Below are positions 51,254 through 60,530 of a stretch of DNA of 64,000 nucleotides, in pieces (the stretch's first letter is position 1; every line of letters starts with the position of its first letter). The DNA comes from Streptomyces sp. MNU76 (lineage in GTDB: Bacteria > Actinomycetota > Actinomycetes > Streptomycetales > Streptomycetaceae): NCBI RefSeq assembly GCF_020982545.1, contig NZ_JAJKLK010000023.1:149952-213951 (forward strand). Reading direction: 5' to 3'. Both the position numbers and the translations under genes were made by a program. Under the pieces are notes generated by a model. The model had not been told where the DNA came from and did no database searches. It worked only from the letters and a program-made list of their open reading frames with translations.

Positions 51254-52515
51254 TCAGACGAGGGCGCGGCCCAGCAGATAGACCGCCGGGGCCGCCGCCG
51301 CCAGCGGCAGGGCCACACCCGCGGTGAAGTGCACGAAACGGGAGGGGTAGTCATAGCTGGCGACCCGGTGGCCGATGAGCGCACACAACGCGGCCCCACC
51401 CCGAGCAACGCCCCAGCCGCACCCAACCCGGTCGCACTCCCGACCGCGATCCCGCCCCGCCGCCGCCAGCAGCGACACCACCACCGAGGCGGCGTCGGCA
51501 GCGGCAACGCCCGCGCCAGGACGGCCACCGCGACCGCGCCCCCGCCCACCGTCACCGCGTCCGCCACGGCCGCCAGATAGCCGGTCGCGATGATCGCCAG
51601 TGCCGACGAGGCCACCGTCGCCATCAGTCCGTACATCCGCTCGTCCGGGTCCGCGTGGCTGCGCAGCCCCAGCACGATGCCGAGCAGCACCCACACCCCG
51701 AGCGTCCCGAGGATCGCGGCGGGCGCGTGCTCCCGGCCGGCCGCGAAGAGGGCCGCGTCCGCAGCGAGGGCGCCCGCGAAGGCCAGCACGATGCCCTGCC
51801 GGGCCGGCCACATGCCGTTCAGCCGGAACCAGCCCGCCGCGGTCACGGCCTGGAGGACGACGAGGGGTACGGCGAGGGCGTACTCCCCCACCGCGGCGGC
51901 CCCGGCCAGCAGCAGACCCAGGACGGCCGTGATCAGCGCCGGCTGCATCCCGGGCTCGATGATCGGCGACCGGCCCTCGGCCCGCGCCCGCTGGGCGTCG
52001 GTGATCCGGGCGTTGCCGGTGAGGGTGGGCGGACCGTAACCGGCCGCGGGTTCCGCACCGACCTCCGGACCGGCCTGCCCCCGGGGCTCCACCTGAGGCT
52101 GGTGTTGGTGTTGGGCCTGGGCATGGGGGACCTGGGCATGGTGTTGCGCCTGGGCCTGAGGGGCGTACTGGCCGCCGCCGTACTGCCCGCTCGGGGCGGC
52201 CGACTGCTGGGGCAGGTACGCCGTCTCCGTCAGGTTGGTGGCGGCGGGAGGGGTCTGGGGCTGGATCTGGGTCTCCCAGGTCTGGCCCTCCCACTGCTGG
52301 GTGTACTGCTGGGCGTGGGCGCCCTGGCTCTCGTCGTACCCCTGCCAATGCGGCTGCGGCTGCGGCCGCGGCTGCGCGTGGGGATGCGCATGCGGCTGCT
52401 GGTACGCGTCGTAACCCTGGTGCCCCTGCTGGGCCTGATGCTCCGACTGACCCTGCTGGCCCTGGTGACCCTGCTGCCCCTGGTGGCCCTCGTACCCGTG
52501 CGGCTGGTTGCTCAT
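51254..52515 (-). pseudogene. Pro/Gln-rich membrane protein needing about three frameshifts
   Basis: The start MSNQPHGYEGHQGQQ at ATG 52515 is followed by a His/Gln/Gly-rich region of ~170 residues and a hydrophobic part with helices from about residue 190 (ALITAVLGLLLAGAAAVGEYALAVPLVVL). Towards the 3' end the frame must change about three times: VVVSLLAAAG, then GIAVGSATGLGAAGALLGVG, then ALCALIGHRVASYDYPSRFVHFTAGVALPLAAAAPAVYLLGRALV to TGA 51254. Each segment is plausible protein of one family. Repeated changes within ~200 bp of high-GC DNA point to consensus errors more than to decay. Confidence 0.7.
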
Positions 52516-52525
52516 GATGTGGGGG

Positions 52526-52780
52526 TCACCCTCCTGCGAACGGCGGGAGCACCTCGACCGTGCCGCCCTCGGCCAGACGTACCGTCTCATGCGCACGGGT
52601 ACCCACGGGGTTTCCGTCGACGAGGAACGAGCAGCGCCGCAGCACGCGGACGAGTTCGCCGGGGTGGCGGTCGCGGGCCGCGTCCAGGGCGTCCGCGAGG
52701 GTGGCCGCGTCGTAGGGCTCCTCGGCGACGCCGGCTGCGGACTTGGCTGCGGCCCAGTAGCGGACGGTGCCCTTTGGCAT
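52526..52780 (-). CDS. MoaD/ThiS family sulfur-carrier protein
   Basis: 84 aa ending in the activated GG tail (EVLPPFAGG). Ubiquitin-like fold: GTVRYWAAAKSAAGVAEEPYDAATLADALDAARDRHP, CSFLVDGNPVG, GGTVEVLPPFAGG. It carries sulfur as a thiocarboxylate in molybdopterin or thiamine-type pathways. No MoaE or ThiG lies next to it. Confidence 0.9.
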   Translation of the reverse strand: MPKGTVRYWAAAKSAAGVAEEPYDAATLADALDAARDRHPGELVRVLRRCSFLVDGNPVGTRAHETVRLAEGGTVEVLPPFAGG

Positions 52781-52811
52781 CTGCTTTCCTCTTGTATGAG
52801 TCGTGACGGGG

Positions 52812-53756
52812 TCAGGCTACGCCCCTGACCGCGACCCCCTTCACCACCCACTCCCCGATCCTCCCCAGCAATTCCGGGCTCGCCGCGTTCTCCGCGTGGC
52901 CCATGCCCCGTTCCAGCCAGAGTTCACCGTCGTCACCCGCCGCCGCGGCCAGCATCTCCGGGTGGTCGAGCGGGAAATAGCCGTCGCGGTCGCCGTGGAC
53001 TATCAGCAGGGGCGTCGGGGCGATGAGGGGCACGGATTGCACCGGGGAGAGGGGAACGGGGTCCCAGTCGCGGTGGTGGATACGGGTGCGGAAGCCGTAG
53101 CGGCCGAGGAGGCGGCCCTCGGGGCGGGTGATGAGCCAGTGGACCCGGCGCATGGGGGCCGTGCCCCGGTAGTACCAGCGGGCGGGGGCGCTGACCGAGA
53201 CGACGGCGTCGGTGCCCGCGTCGGGGTGGGCCGCGTGGCGCAGGACGACCGAGCCGCCCATGGAGAAGCCGACGGTGGCGACGCGCGTGTGGCCGAGTTC
53301 ACGGGTCCAGTGGACCGCCGCCGCGAGGTCGAGCACCTCGCGGTCGCCGACCGTGGAGCGGCCGCCGGATCTTCCGTGGCCCCGGAAGGAGAAGGTGACG
53401 ACGGAGGCGTGGCGGGCGAACGCCTCCACCACCCTTCGAACGTACGGGCGATCCGCGTCCCCGGTAAAGCCGTGCGCGACGACGATGGCGAGGGGGTGGT
53501 CGCCGGCCTGGTCCACGGGACGGTCGGCACGGTCGAAGCGGTCGGCGAGGTGGCCGGAAGGTGGAGTTCCGGCGTCTTCCGCGCCGTTGTATACAACGGA
53601 TTTTGGATCGTATACGGCCTCGATATTCACCCCGTCGTCAGTCCGTAGAAACCTGCGCAAAGAGGTTCGCGGCGGCCCCGAAAGGGTTCGATCGGCCGTC
53701 TCAGAGTTCGGAATGTCGAAAGATCGCGTCACATGGCCTGCCGGACCAGCACTCAT
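52812..53756 (-). CDS. Alpha/beta hydrolase
   Basis: 314 aa from ATG 53756 (shared promoter region with glnR). Core: LAIVVAHGFTGDADRPYVRRVVEAFARHASVVTFSFRGHGRSGG, nucleophile elbow GFSMGGS, PTPLLIVHGDRDGYFPLDHPEML for the acid and GMGHAENAASPELL for the catalytic His. The first ~75 residues are an accessory extension. Substrate unknown. Confidence 0.88.
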   Translation of the reverse strand: MSAGPAGHVTRSFDIPNSETADRTLSGPPRTSLRRFLRTDDGVNIEAVYDPKSVVYNGAEDAGTPPSGHLADRFDRADRPVDQAGDHPLAIVVAHGFTGDADRPYVRRVVEAFARHASVVTFSFRGHGRSGGRSTVGDREVLDLAAAVHWTRELGHTRVATVGFSMGGSVVLRHAAHPDAGTDAVVSVSAPARWYYRGTAPMRRVHWLITRPEGRLLGRYGFRTRIHHRDWDPVPLSPVQSVPLIAPTPLLIVHGDRDGYFPLDHPEMLAAAAGDDGELWLERGMGHAENAASPELLGRIGEWVVKGVAVRGVA

Positions 53757-53915
53757 GTGGGCTATTCTGCTGGACAGAGGACTCGGGCAATGTCGCCCCC
53801 GGGTCCTTTCGTGCTTTAGGCAAGCTTGTATACGAGCGGAAAAACGCCAGGTGACCGCAGCTGTACGAGCGCCCGCCACACGCGTCCTCGCAGGGACCGA
53901 GGAGGAACCAGACGT

Positions 53916-54695
53916 ATGAGTTCTCTGCTGCTCCTGACCAACGCCCTCCAGCCTTCCACGGAGGTGCTTCCAGCCCTCGGCCTGCTGCTGCACAACGTGC
54001 GCGTGGCCCCGGCGGAAGGCCCGGCTCTCGTCGACACCCCCGGTGCCGACGTCATCCTCATCGACGGGCGCCGTGACCTGCCGCAGGTCCGCAGCCTGTG
54101 TCAGCTGCTGCGCTCCACCGGGCCGGGCTGCCCCCTCATCCTCGTGGTGACCGAGGGCGGTCTCGCAGCCGTCACCGCCGACTGGGGCATCGACGACGTG
54201 CTCCTCGACACGGCCGGCCCGGCCGAGGTCGAGGCGCGCCTGCGGCTGGCCATGGGCAGGCAGCAGATCGTCAACGACGACTCCCCCATGGAGATCCGCA
54301 ACGGCGACCTCTCGGTGGACGAGGCGACCTACAGCGCCAAGCTCAAGGGGCGCGTCCTCGACCTCACCTTCAAGGAGTTCGAGCTCCTCAAGTACCTCGC
54401 CCAGCACCCGGGCCGCGTCTTCACCCGCGCACAGCTGCTCCAGGAGGTCTGGGGCTACGACTACTTCGGCGGTACGCGGACGGTCGACGTGCACGTACGG
54501 CGGCTGCGCGCCAAGCTCGGCCCCGAGCACGAGTCGCTGATCGGAACCGTCCGGAACGTCGGTTATCGATTCGTTACGCCCGAGAAGGCGGAGCGCGTCG
54601 GCGACGAGGCGAAGGCCAAGGCCGCCCTCTCAAAGGCGGCGGATGCGGACGAGACGGCGCCCCTGGACGCCGTGGAGATCCCGGCCGAGGCGTAG
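53916..54695 (+). CDS. glnR: GlnR, orphan OmpR-type nitrogen regulator
   Basis: 259 aa, with ribosome site ggaggaa before ATG 53916. The N-terminal receiver-like domain is atypical (SLLLLTNALQPSTEVLPALGLLLHNVRVAPAEGP, VILIDGRRDLPQV) and carries Asp50, which is stabilising rather than phosphorylated. The winged helix is at about residues 125-225 (LDLTFKEFELLKYLAQHPGRVFTRAQLLQEVWGYDYFGGTRTVDVHVRRLRAKL). It matches Streptomyces GlnR as I recall it. GlnR activates glnA, amtB and nitrogen assimilation genes. The C-terminal tail is Ala/Asp-rich. Confidence 0.93.
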   Translation: MSSLLLLTNALQPSTEVLPALGLLLHNVRVAPAEGPALVDTPGADVILIDGRRDLPQVRSLCQLLRSTGPGCPLILVVTEGGLAAVTADWGIDDVLLDTAGPAEVEARLRLAMGRQQIVNDDSPMEIRNGDLSVDEATYSAKLKGRVLDLTFKEFELLKYLAQHPGRVFTRAQLLQEVWGYDYFGGTRTVDVHVRRLRAKLGPEHESLIGTVRNVGYRFVTPEKAERVGDEAKAKAALSKAADADETAPLDAVEIPAEA

Positions 54696-54789
54696 TGACG
54701 GACACCCCGGGCGGCGTACGCACAGGTAACTCACAGGTGCGCCGTCGTACGCCCTGCCCAGGGGCGGTCCATCCGCGTAGACTCCGCGC

Positions 54790-55812
54790 GTGGCCAAGGT
54801 GACTCGGGATGACGTGGCAAGACTGGCGGGAACATCGACCGCCGTCGTCAGCTACGTCATCAACAACGGACCCCGGCCGGTCGCACCGGCCACGCGCGAG
54901 CGTGTCCTCGCCGCCATCAAGGAGTTGGGGTACCGCCCGGACCGAGTCGCCCAGGCGATGGCCTCCCGGCGTACGGATCTCATAGGCATGATCGTGCCGG
55001 ACGCGCGCCAGCCCTTCTTCGGCGAGATGACCCACGCCGTGGAGCAGGCCGCCGCCGAGCGCGGAAAGATGGTGCTCGTCGGCAACACCGACTACGTCGC
55101 CGAGCGCGAGGTCCACTATCTGCGGGCGTTCCTCGGGATGCGCGTCTCCGGCCTGATCCTCGTCAGCCACGCCCTCAACGACAACGCCGCCGCCGAGATA
55201 GACGCGTGGGACGCGCGGGTCGTGCTGCTGCACGAGCGGCCCGAGGCGATCGACGACGTGGCCGTGGTGACCGACGACATCGGCGGCGCGAAGCTCGCCG
55301 TCGACCATCTGCTCTCCCACGGGTACGCGTACGTCGCCTGTATGGGTGGCCTCGCCGAGACCCCGCTGGTCGGCGACCCCGTCTCCGACCACGTCGAGGG
55401 CTGGCGGCGGGCGATGGACGAGGCGGGGATCTCCACGGAGGGGCGGCTGTTCCAGGCGCCCTACAACCGCTACGACGCGTACCAGGTGGCGCTGGAGCTG
55501 CTGTCGGGCCCGGCCCGGCCCCCGGCGATCTTCTGCTCCACCGACGACCAGGCGATCGGGGTGCTGCGGGCCGCGCGCGAGCTGCGCATCGAGGTGCCGG
55601 GCGAGCTGGCCGTGGCCGGGTTCGACGACGTCAAGGAGGCGGCGCTCACGGACCCGCCGCTGACGACGATCGCGACGGACCGTACGGGCATGGCCCGGGC
55701 CGCGGTGGACCTGGTGCTGGACGACGGCATCCGGGTGGCCGGGTCCCGGCGCGAGCGGGTGAAGCTGTTCCCGTCGAAGCTGGTCGCTCGACGGTCGTGC
55801 GGGTGCGAGTAG
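54790..55812 (+). CDS. LacI-family transcriptional regulator
   Basis: 340 aa from GTG 54790. The LacI helix-turn-helix and hinge (VTRDDVARLAGTSTAVVSYVINNGPRPVAPATRERVLAAIKELGYRPDRVAQAM) are at residues 4-58. The periplasmic-binding-like domain has LIGMIVPDARQPFFGEMTHAVEQAA and AVAGFDDVKEAALTDPPLTTI. It ends in CGCE. Target and sugar ligand unknown. It is 95 bp from glnR on the same strand. Confidence 0.92.
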   Translation: MAKVTRDDVARLAGTSTAVVSYVINNGPRPVAPATRERVLAAIKELGYRPDRVAQAMASRRTDLIGMIVPDARQPFFGEMTHAVEQAAAERGKMVLVGNTDYVAEREVHYLRAFLGMRVSGLILVSHALNDNAAAEIDAWDARVVLLHERPEAIDDVAVVTDDIGGAKLAVDHLLSHGYAYVACMGGLAETPLVGDPVSDHVEGWRRAMDEAGISTEGRLFQAPYNRYDAYQVALELLSGPARPPAIFCSTDDQAIGVLRAARELRIEVPGELAVAGFDDVKEAALTDPPLTTIATDRTGMARAAVDLVLDDGIRVAGSRRERVKLFPSKLVARRSCGCE

Positions 55813-56046
55813 CTCCGCCGGGCTTGCGGAGAGCGCCGTAGGGGTTGGGGTGCGGGGTCGGACGCGGGTTCGTCGTGGCTGATCGGGCCCGCGCGGCGGA
55901 GCCACGTTCCGTGGCATGACCGTCGGCCGCCCTCTGTTTCCCTTGCCGGCGGGCCCCCGCGCCTTTATATGGGGCGAACGAGGTTCTGCCGGGGTTCTCA
56001 GGGAGCACTCAGGAAGGTCTCATGGTCGGGCGGCAGGCTCTGAGTC

Positions 56047-57150
56047 ATGACCGAGAGCTTCCGCCGCAGCGGCGAGTACGAGAACCCGTACGAGGGTCAG
56101 CAGAACCCGTACCAGGAGCAGCAGCACGCCTCCGCCCCGCTGAACCCGGCGAACCCCGTGAACCCCGCGAACCCGGAGTGGCCGCCCCCGCCGGCGTACG
56201 ACCCGGCGACCGCGACCGCGGCGCAGGCCGCCCCCACCGCGCTCCTCACCGAGCCGGTGTCCTCCGCGCCCACGTCGAGAAGGCGTACCCGGGGCCCCAT
56301 CGCACTGCTCGCGGCCGTGGCGTTCGTCGCGGCGGCGATCGGCGGCGGTACGGCGTACGGCATCCAGGAGCTGACCGGTACGGACACCGTGGCCTCCAGC
56401 TCCACCAGCACCAGCGTGGTGCCGACCAGCCAGAAGGGCACGGTCTCCGGGGTCGCCTCGGCGGTCAGCCCGAGCATCGTGGAGATCAACGCCACCTCGA
56501 ACGCGGGTGAGTCCACCGGTTCCGGTGTGATCATCACCAGCGACGGTGAGATCGTCACCAACAACCACGTGATCTCCGGCGCCTCCCAGATCAAGGTGAC
56601 GACCAGCAACGGCAAGTCCTACACGGCCGAGGTCGTCGGCACCGACAGCAAGAAGGACCTCGCCCTCATCAAGCTCCGGGACGCCTCCGGGCTGAAGGCC
56701 GCCATGCTCGGCGACTCCGCCGGGGTCAAGGTCGGCGACCAGGTCGTGGCGATCGGTTCCCCCGAGGGTCTGACCGGCACCGTGACCAGCGGCATCGTCT
56801 CCGCGCTCGACCGTGACGTCACGGTCTCGACGGACGAGAGCCAGGGTCAGCAGCAGGGCGGTGGCGGCGGGCAGTGGCCGTTCGAGTTCGGCGGTCGGCA
56901 GTTCAACGGTGACACCGGCTCCTCGACCACCACGTACAAGGCGCTCCAGACCGACGCCTCGCTCAACCCCGGGAACTCCGGCGGTGCCCTCATCGACATG
57001 AACGGCAACATCATCGGCATCAACTCCGCGATGTACTCCGCCGCGGACGCCACCTCCTCCAGCGCCGGCAGCGTCGGCCTCGGCTTCGCCATCCCGATCG
57101 ACACGGTCAAGGCCGACCTGAGCACGCTGCGGGCGGGCGGGTCTGACTGA
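56047..57150 (+). CDS. HtrA-like membrane serine protease (no PDZ)
   Basis: 367 aa. A Pro/Asn/Gln-rich cytoplasmic part (~75 aa, with NPYEGQQNPYQEQQ near-repeats) is followed by a helix (PIALLAAVAFVAAAIGGGTAYG) and a trypsin-like domain. Catalytic triad: His174 (TNNHVI), Asp204 (KKDLALIKL), Ser311 (NPGNSGGALID). The sequence ends at FAIPIDTVKADL without a PDZ domain. Probably a cell-envelope quality-control protease. Confidence 0.92.
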   Translation: MTESFRRSGEYENPYEGQQNPYQEQQHASAPLNPANPVNPANPEWPPPPAYDPATATAAQAAPTALLTEPVSSAPTSRRRTRGPIALLAAVAFVAAAIGGGTAYGIQELTGTDTVASSSTSTSVVPTSQKGTVSGVASAVSPSIVEINATSNAGESTGSGVIITSDGEIVTNNHVISGASQIKVTTSNGKSYTAEVVGTDSKKDLALIKLRDASGLKAAMLGDSAGVKVGDQVVAIGSPEGLTGTVTSGIVSALDRDVTVSTDESQGQQQGGGGGQWPFEFGGRQFNGDTGSSTTTYKALQTDASLNPGNSGGALIDMNGNIIGINSAMYSAADATSSSAGSVGLGFAIPIDTVKADLSTLRAGGSD

Positions 57151-57170
57151 GGTCCGACACTCCGACCAGG

Positions 57171-57223
57171 CCTTTTCCCCTCCGAGCAGATCTTTTCCCC
57201 TCCGAGTAGGTCTTTCCCCTCCG
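57171..57223. repeat. 20-bp tandem repeat after the protease gene
   Basis: Unit yctTTTCCCCTCCGAGnagg at 57171, 57191 and (shortened) 57211. A slippage-type duplication just downstream of the stop. Confidence 0.75.
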
Positions 57224-57248
57224 TCCCGCTGAGTCCAAGGAGTTCGAC

Positions 57249-57431
57249 ATGATCACGCAGGTCTCCCACACCGTCGCAACCGCCGTCGACCCGGCCGGGC
57301 TGGGCCTCGCCCTCGCGGTGGCGGCCGAACTTCACCCGGCGGTGACGCGGGCCCCCGAGGTGGCGGCCACCCATGCCCCGGCCCGTCGCAACACGGCCGC
57401 GCGCCCGCGCCGACGCACGGTTCGCGGCTGA
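57249..57431 (+). CDS. Hypothetical 60-aa protein
   Basis: ATG 57249 with AAGGAG at 57238-57243, a good ribosome site. The first 30 residues (MITQVSHTVATAVDPAGLGLALAVAAELHPAV) are helical and mildly hydrophobic, and the tail is Arg-rich. It lies between the protease and the response regulator. Could be real; there is no family I can name. Confidence 0.45.
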   Translation: MITQVSHTVATAVDPAGLGLALAVAAELHPAVTRAPEVAATHAPARRNTAARPRRRTVRG

Positions 57432-57482
57432 TCCGGTACGGACTACTGCGCGGCCAGGGGACGTGCAAGGCTAGGGCGAACC

Positions 57483-57545
57483 CGCGCGCGCCCCGTCAGG
57501 GGCGCGGGGAACTGCGCGAGAAGCCCCACCGGACCCGCACCAGGC
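57483..57545. repeat. Dispersed Streptomyces palindromic repeat, copy C
   Basis: GCGCGCCCCGTCAGGGGCGC followed by the hallmark GGGGAACTGCGCGAGAAGCCCC. Shorter than copies A and B. Lies in the promoter region of the two-component operon. Confidence 0.8.
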
Positions 57546-57611
57546 AACGCACGAGACCCCCCACGGCGCCCCGGCCCCCGCAATCCACCGCTTCCGAGGA
57601 ACGAAGACCAC

Positions 57612-58352
57612 ATGAGCTCCGCCGAAGGCGCCCGCGCCCCCGAACCCCAGCGCATCCTCATCGTCGACGACGAGCCGGCGGTACGCGACGCACTCAAGCG
57701 CAGCCTCGCCTTCGAGGGCTACGACACCGAGGTCGCCGTCGACGGCGCGGACGCGCTGGAGAAGGCGACCGCGTACCGGCCGGACCTGGTGATCCTCGAC
57801 GTCCAGATGCCGCGGATGGACGGGCTGACGGCAGCCCGCCGGATCCGCGGCGCGGGCGACACCACGCCGATCCTGATGCTCACCGCCCGCGACACGGTCG
57901 GCGACCGGGTCACCGGGCTCGACGCCGGCGCGGACGACTACCTGGTCAAGCCGTTCGAGCTGGACGAACTCTTCGCCCGGGTCCGCGCGTTGATGCGCCG
58001 CAGCTCGTACGCGGCGGCCGTCGCCCAGAGCGCCGAGGTGGACGAGGCGCTCACCTTCGCGGACCTGCGGATGGATCTGGCGACGCGGGAGGTCACGCGG
58101 GGTGGGCGCCCCGTGGAGCTGACCCGCACGGAGTTCACGCTCCTGGAGATGTTCATGGCGCACCCGCGCCAGGTCCTCACCCGCGAGCAGATCCTGAAGG
58201 CCGTCTGGGGCTTCGACTTCGAGCCCTCCTCCAACTCCCTCGACGTGTACGTCATGTACCTGCGCCGCAAGACCGAGGCGGGCGGTGAGCCGCGGCTCGT
58301 CCACACCGTGCGGGGCGTGGGGTACGTCCTGCGACAGGGCGGCGCGGAGTGA
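57612..58352 (+). CDS. OmpR-family response regulator (MprA-like)
   Basis: 246 aa. The receiver has IVDDEPAVRDALKRSL, the phosphorylation site Asp63 in VILDVQMPRMDG, MLTARDT and the Lys in DDYLVKPFELDEL. The winged helix (LTRTEFTLLEMFMAHPRQVLTREQILKAVWGFDFEPSSNSLDVYVMYLRRKTE) binds DNA. It pairs with the kinase starting at 58349 (GTGA overlap), and is related to mycobacterial MprA. Confidence 0.95.
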   Translation: MSSAEGARAPEPQRILIVDDEPAVRDALKRSLAFEGYDTEVAVDGADALEKATAYRPDLVILDVQMPRMDGLTAARRIRGAGDTTPILMLTARDTVGDRVTGLDAGADDYLVKPFELDELFARVRALMRRSSYAAAVAQSAEVDEALTFADLRMDLATREVTRGGRPVELTRTEFTLLEMFMAHPRQVLTREQILKAVWGFDFEPSSNSLDVYVMYLRRKTEAGGEPRLVHTVRGVGYVLRQGGAE

Positions 58353-59809
58353 AGAGGCTGCTGAGCCGCTATCGCTCCCTGCCCATCCGCGCCCGACTGT
58401 CGATGCTGGTCGCGGCGGCGGTGGCGTTCGCGGTGGCGGCGGTGTCGGTGACGTGCTGGTTCATCGTGCAGGGCAAGCTGTACGAGGAGGTCAACAACGA
58501 TCTGGAGGCCATGGCCAGCCGGGCGCTGCCCGAGCAGATGGTGCAGGACGCCGTCCTCACCGCCTGCCCCGAGGCGCCGTCGCAGTCGTACTGGGGGCCG
58601 AAGAACAAGGGCTACTCCCAGGTGGTGACCACGGACGGCACGACGTGTGTCTTCCCCAACTCCACGGGCGTGGTGAACGTCGCCGAGAGCGACAAGGAAG
58701 AGGCCGCGAACCCCAGGATCAAGCGCGGCACGATCCGCAACGGCACCGACAGCGAGGGCAACCCGGTGCGCGTACTGGCCACAGCACTCGTCCTCGACAA
58801 CGGCGAGCGCCAGTACGCGATGCCGGGCACCGCCTACGTCGTGGCCCTCCCCCTCAAGGGCACCCAGTCCACGCTCAACGAGCTGGCGCTGCTGCTCCTC
58901 GTCGTCTCCGGCATCGGAGTCGTCGGCGCCGGAGCGGCCGGCCTGGCCGTGGCCCGGGCGGGCCTGCGCCCCGTCGACAAGCTCACCGAGGCGGTCGAGC
59001 ACGTGGCGCGCACCGAGGATCTGAGCATCCGCATCCCTGTGGAGGAGGAGAGCGAGGACGAGGTCGCCCGCCTCTCCCGTTCCTTCAACTCGATGACGAG
59101 CGCGCTGGCGAGCTCCCGCGACCTGCAGCGACAGCTGATCGCGGATGCGGGCCACGAACTCCGTACGCCCCTGACGTCCCTCCGCACGAACATCGAACTC
59201 CTCACCCGGAGCGAGGAGACGGGCCGCCCGATCCCGGCCGAGGACCGCAAGGCCCTGCTCGCCTCGGTGACGGCCCAGATGACCGAACTCGCCTCGCTGA
59301 TCGGTGACCTGCAGGAGCTGTCTCGCTCGGAATCGGGTCAGCAGGGCGGCCGGCACCTCCAGGTCGTCGACTTCCAGGAGGCGGTGGAGGCGGCCCTGCG
59401 CCGGGCTCGCCTGCGCGGTCCCGAGCTGACCATCACGGCGGACCTGAACCCCTGGTACGTCCGCTCCGAACCGTCCGCGCTGGAGCGGGCCATAGTCAAC
59501 ATCCTCGACAACGCGGTGAAGTTCAGCCCCGAGGGCGGCACGATCGAGGTCGCCCTTGACGCGGGTGTCCTCACGGTCCGCGACCACGGCCCCGGTATCC
59601 CGGCCGCCGAACTCCCCCACGTCTTCGACCGCTTCTGGCGCTCCCCGTCGGCACGTTCCCTCCCGGGCTCGGGCCTGGGCCTCTCGATCGTGGCGCGGAC
59701 GGTGGAGCAGGCGGGCGGCGAGGTGTCCTTGTCACGAGCTGAGGGCGGCGGCACGCTGGCGACGGTGCGGTTGCCGGGGGCGCCGACGGCTCCGCCGGGG
59801 ACGCCGTAG
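58349..59809 (+). CDS. Membrane sensor histidine kinase (MprB-like)
   Basis: 486 aa from GTG 58349, overlapping the response regulator stop by 4 nt. Helix 1 (LSMLVAAAVAFAVAAVSVTCW), a ~115-aa sensor loop with two Cys (LTACPEAPS, GTTCVFPN), helix 2 (ELALLLLVVSGIGVVGAGAAGL), HAMP, a dimerisation domain with His269 in DAGHELRTPLTSLR, and HATPase_c (NILDNAVKFSP, DHGPGIPAAELPHVFDRFW, GSGLGLSIVA). The two Cys in the sensor loop could form a disulfide. With the HtrA-like protease upstream this resembles an envelope-stress module. Confidence 0.95.
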   Translation: MKRLLSRYRSLPIRARLSMLVAAAVAFAVAAVSVTCWFIVQGKLYEEVNNDLEAMASRALPEQMVQDAVLTACPEAPSQSYWGPKNKGYSQVVTTDGTTCVFPNSTGVVNVAESDKEEAANPRIKRGTIRNGTDSEGNPVRVLATALVLDNGERQYAMPGTAYVVALPLKGTQSTLNELALLLLVVSGIGVVGAGAAGLAVARAGLRPVDKLTEAVEHVARTEDLSIRIPVEEESEDEVARLSRSFNSMTSALASSRDLQRQLIADAGHELRTPLTSLRTNIELLTRSEETGRPIPAEDRKALLASVTAQMTELASLIGDLQELSRSESGQQGGRHLQVVDFQEAVEAALRRARLRGPELTITADLNPWYVRSEPSALERAIVNILDNAVKFSPEGGTIEVALDAGVLTVRDHGPGIPAAELPHVFDRFWRSPSARSLPGSGLGLSIVARTVEQAGGEVSLSRAEGGGTLATVRLPGAPTAPPGTP

Positions 59810-60031
59810 GTCTGACCTCAGTGAGTGGTGTGCATCGTGAAGTCGCAGGTCGTGGGCCTGGTGTGAATGACGACTGGGGTACTCGCGCCGGTCGGCGGCA
59901 GATGACCTTGGTGTAGATCATCGGGCGAGTCTGGTTCCGGCGGGATGCCGGGTTCGGCTGCGCCCACGACCTGCCCCCGCCTACGATCCGTCGGCAGGTC
60001 GGCACGCCATGAGATCGCGGGAGGGCCCGGG

Positions 60032-60478
60032 ATGCAGGAGCGGCAGTGGATCACCGCTCGCCGGAACGAACCGTACGCTCTCGCCGAGGAGTTGACCAAG
60101 CAGCTTCAGGAGGTCTAGGTCGAGCGGGACGAACTGGCGATCGCGGAGCGGGTGTTGAACCGCCTGGCCGAGCAGGCTCAGGCCGACGCCGAGGCTGTCG
60201 CTCCGGTATCGGCGAAGGTAGCCGGGCGGGCAGTCCTGCTCATCCCGCACCGCAGCGACGCGGCCGATGAGGGCGCGCTGCCCGGCGACTACCGAAAGAT
60301 CCTGGCGATCGTGCGGGAGGCCGACGGCCCGGTGCAGGTCAGGGCGGTCGGCGAGCGGCTGGGCCTGGACGCCTCGGTGCGCGGCAAGCTGGAGCCGTTG
60401 CGGGCGAAGATGACCAAGCTCGCCGACCGCGGCTGGCTGCACAAGCGTCCCGACGGGCGGTTCACCGCACGTTCGTAG
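60032..60478 (+). pseudogene. IS passenger protein, interrupted by an in-frame amber codon
   Basis: ATG 60032 reads MQERQWITARRNEPYALAEELTKQLQEV, then TAG at 60116-60118, and the same frame continues VERDELAIAERVLNRLAEQ, KVAGRAVLLIPHR, and a winged-helix-like end (VQVRAVGERLGLDASVRGKLEPLRAKMTKLADRGWLHKRPDGRFTARS) to 60478. Codon TAG stands where GAG (Glu) is expected, a one-base change. The protein is often found beside this IS type, as I recall. Probably dead. Confidence 0.75.
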
Positions 60479-60530
60479 CCGCGCGGGGCTGGCCGTAACT
60501 GGCGGGCCTTCGGCGGCAGTTGAGTTTGGT

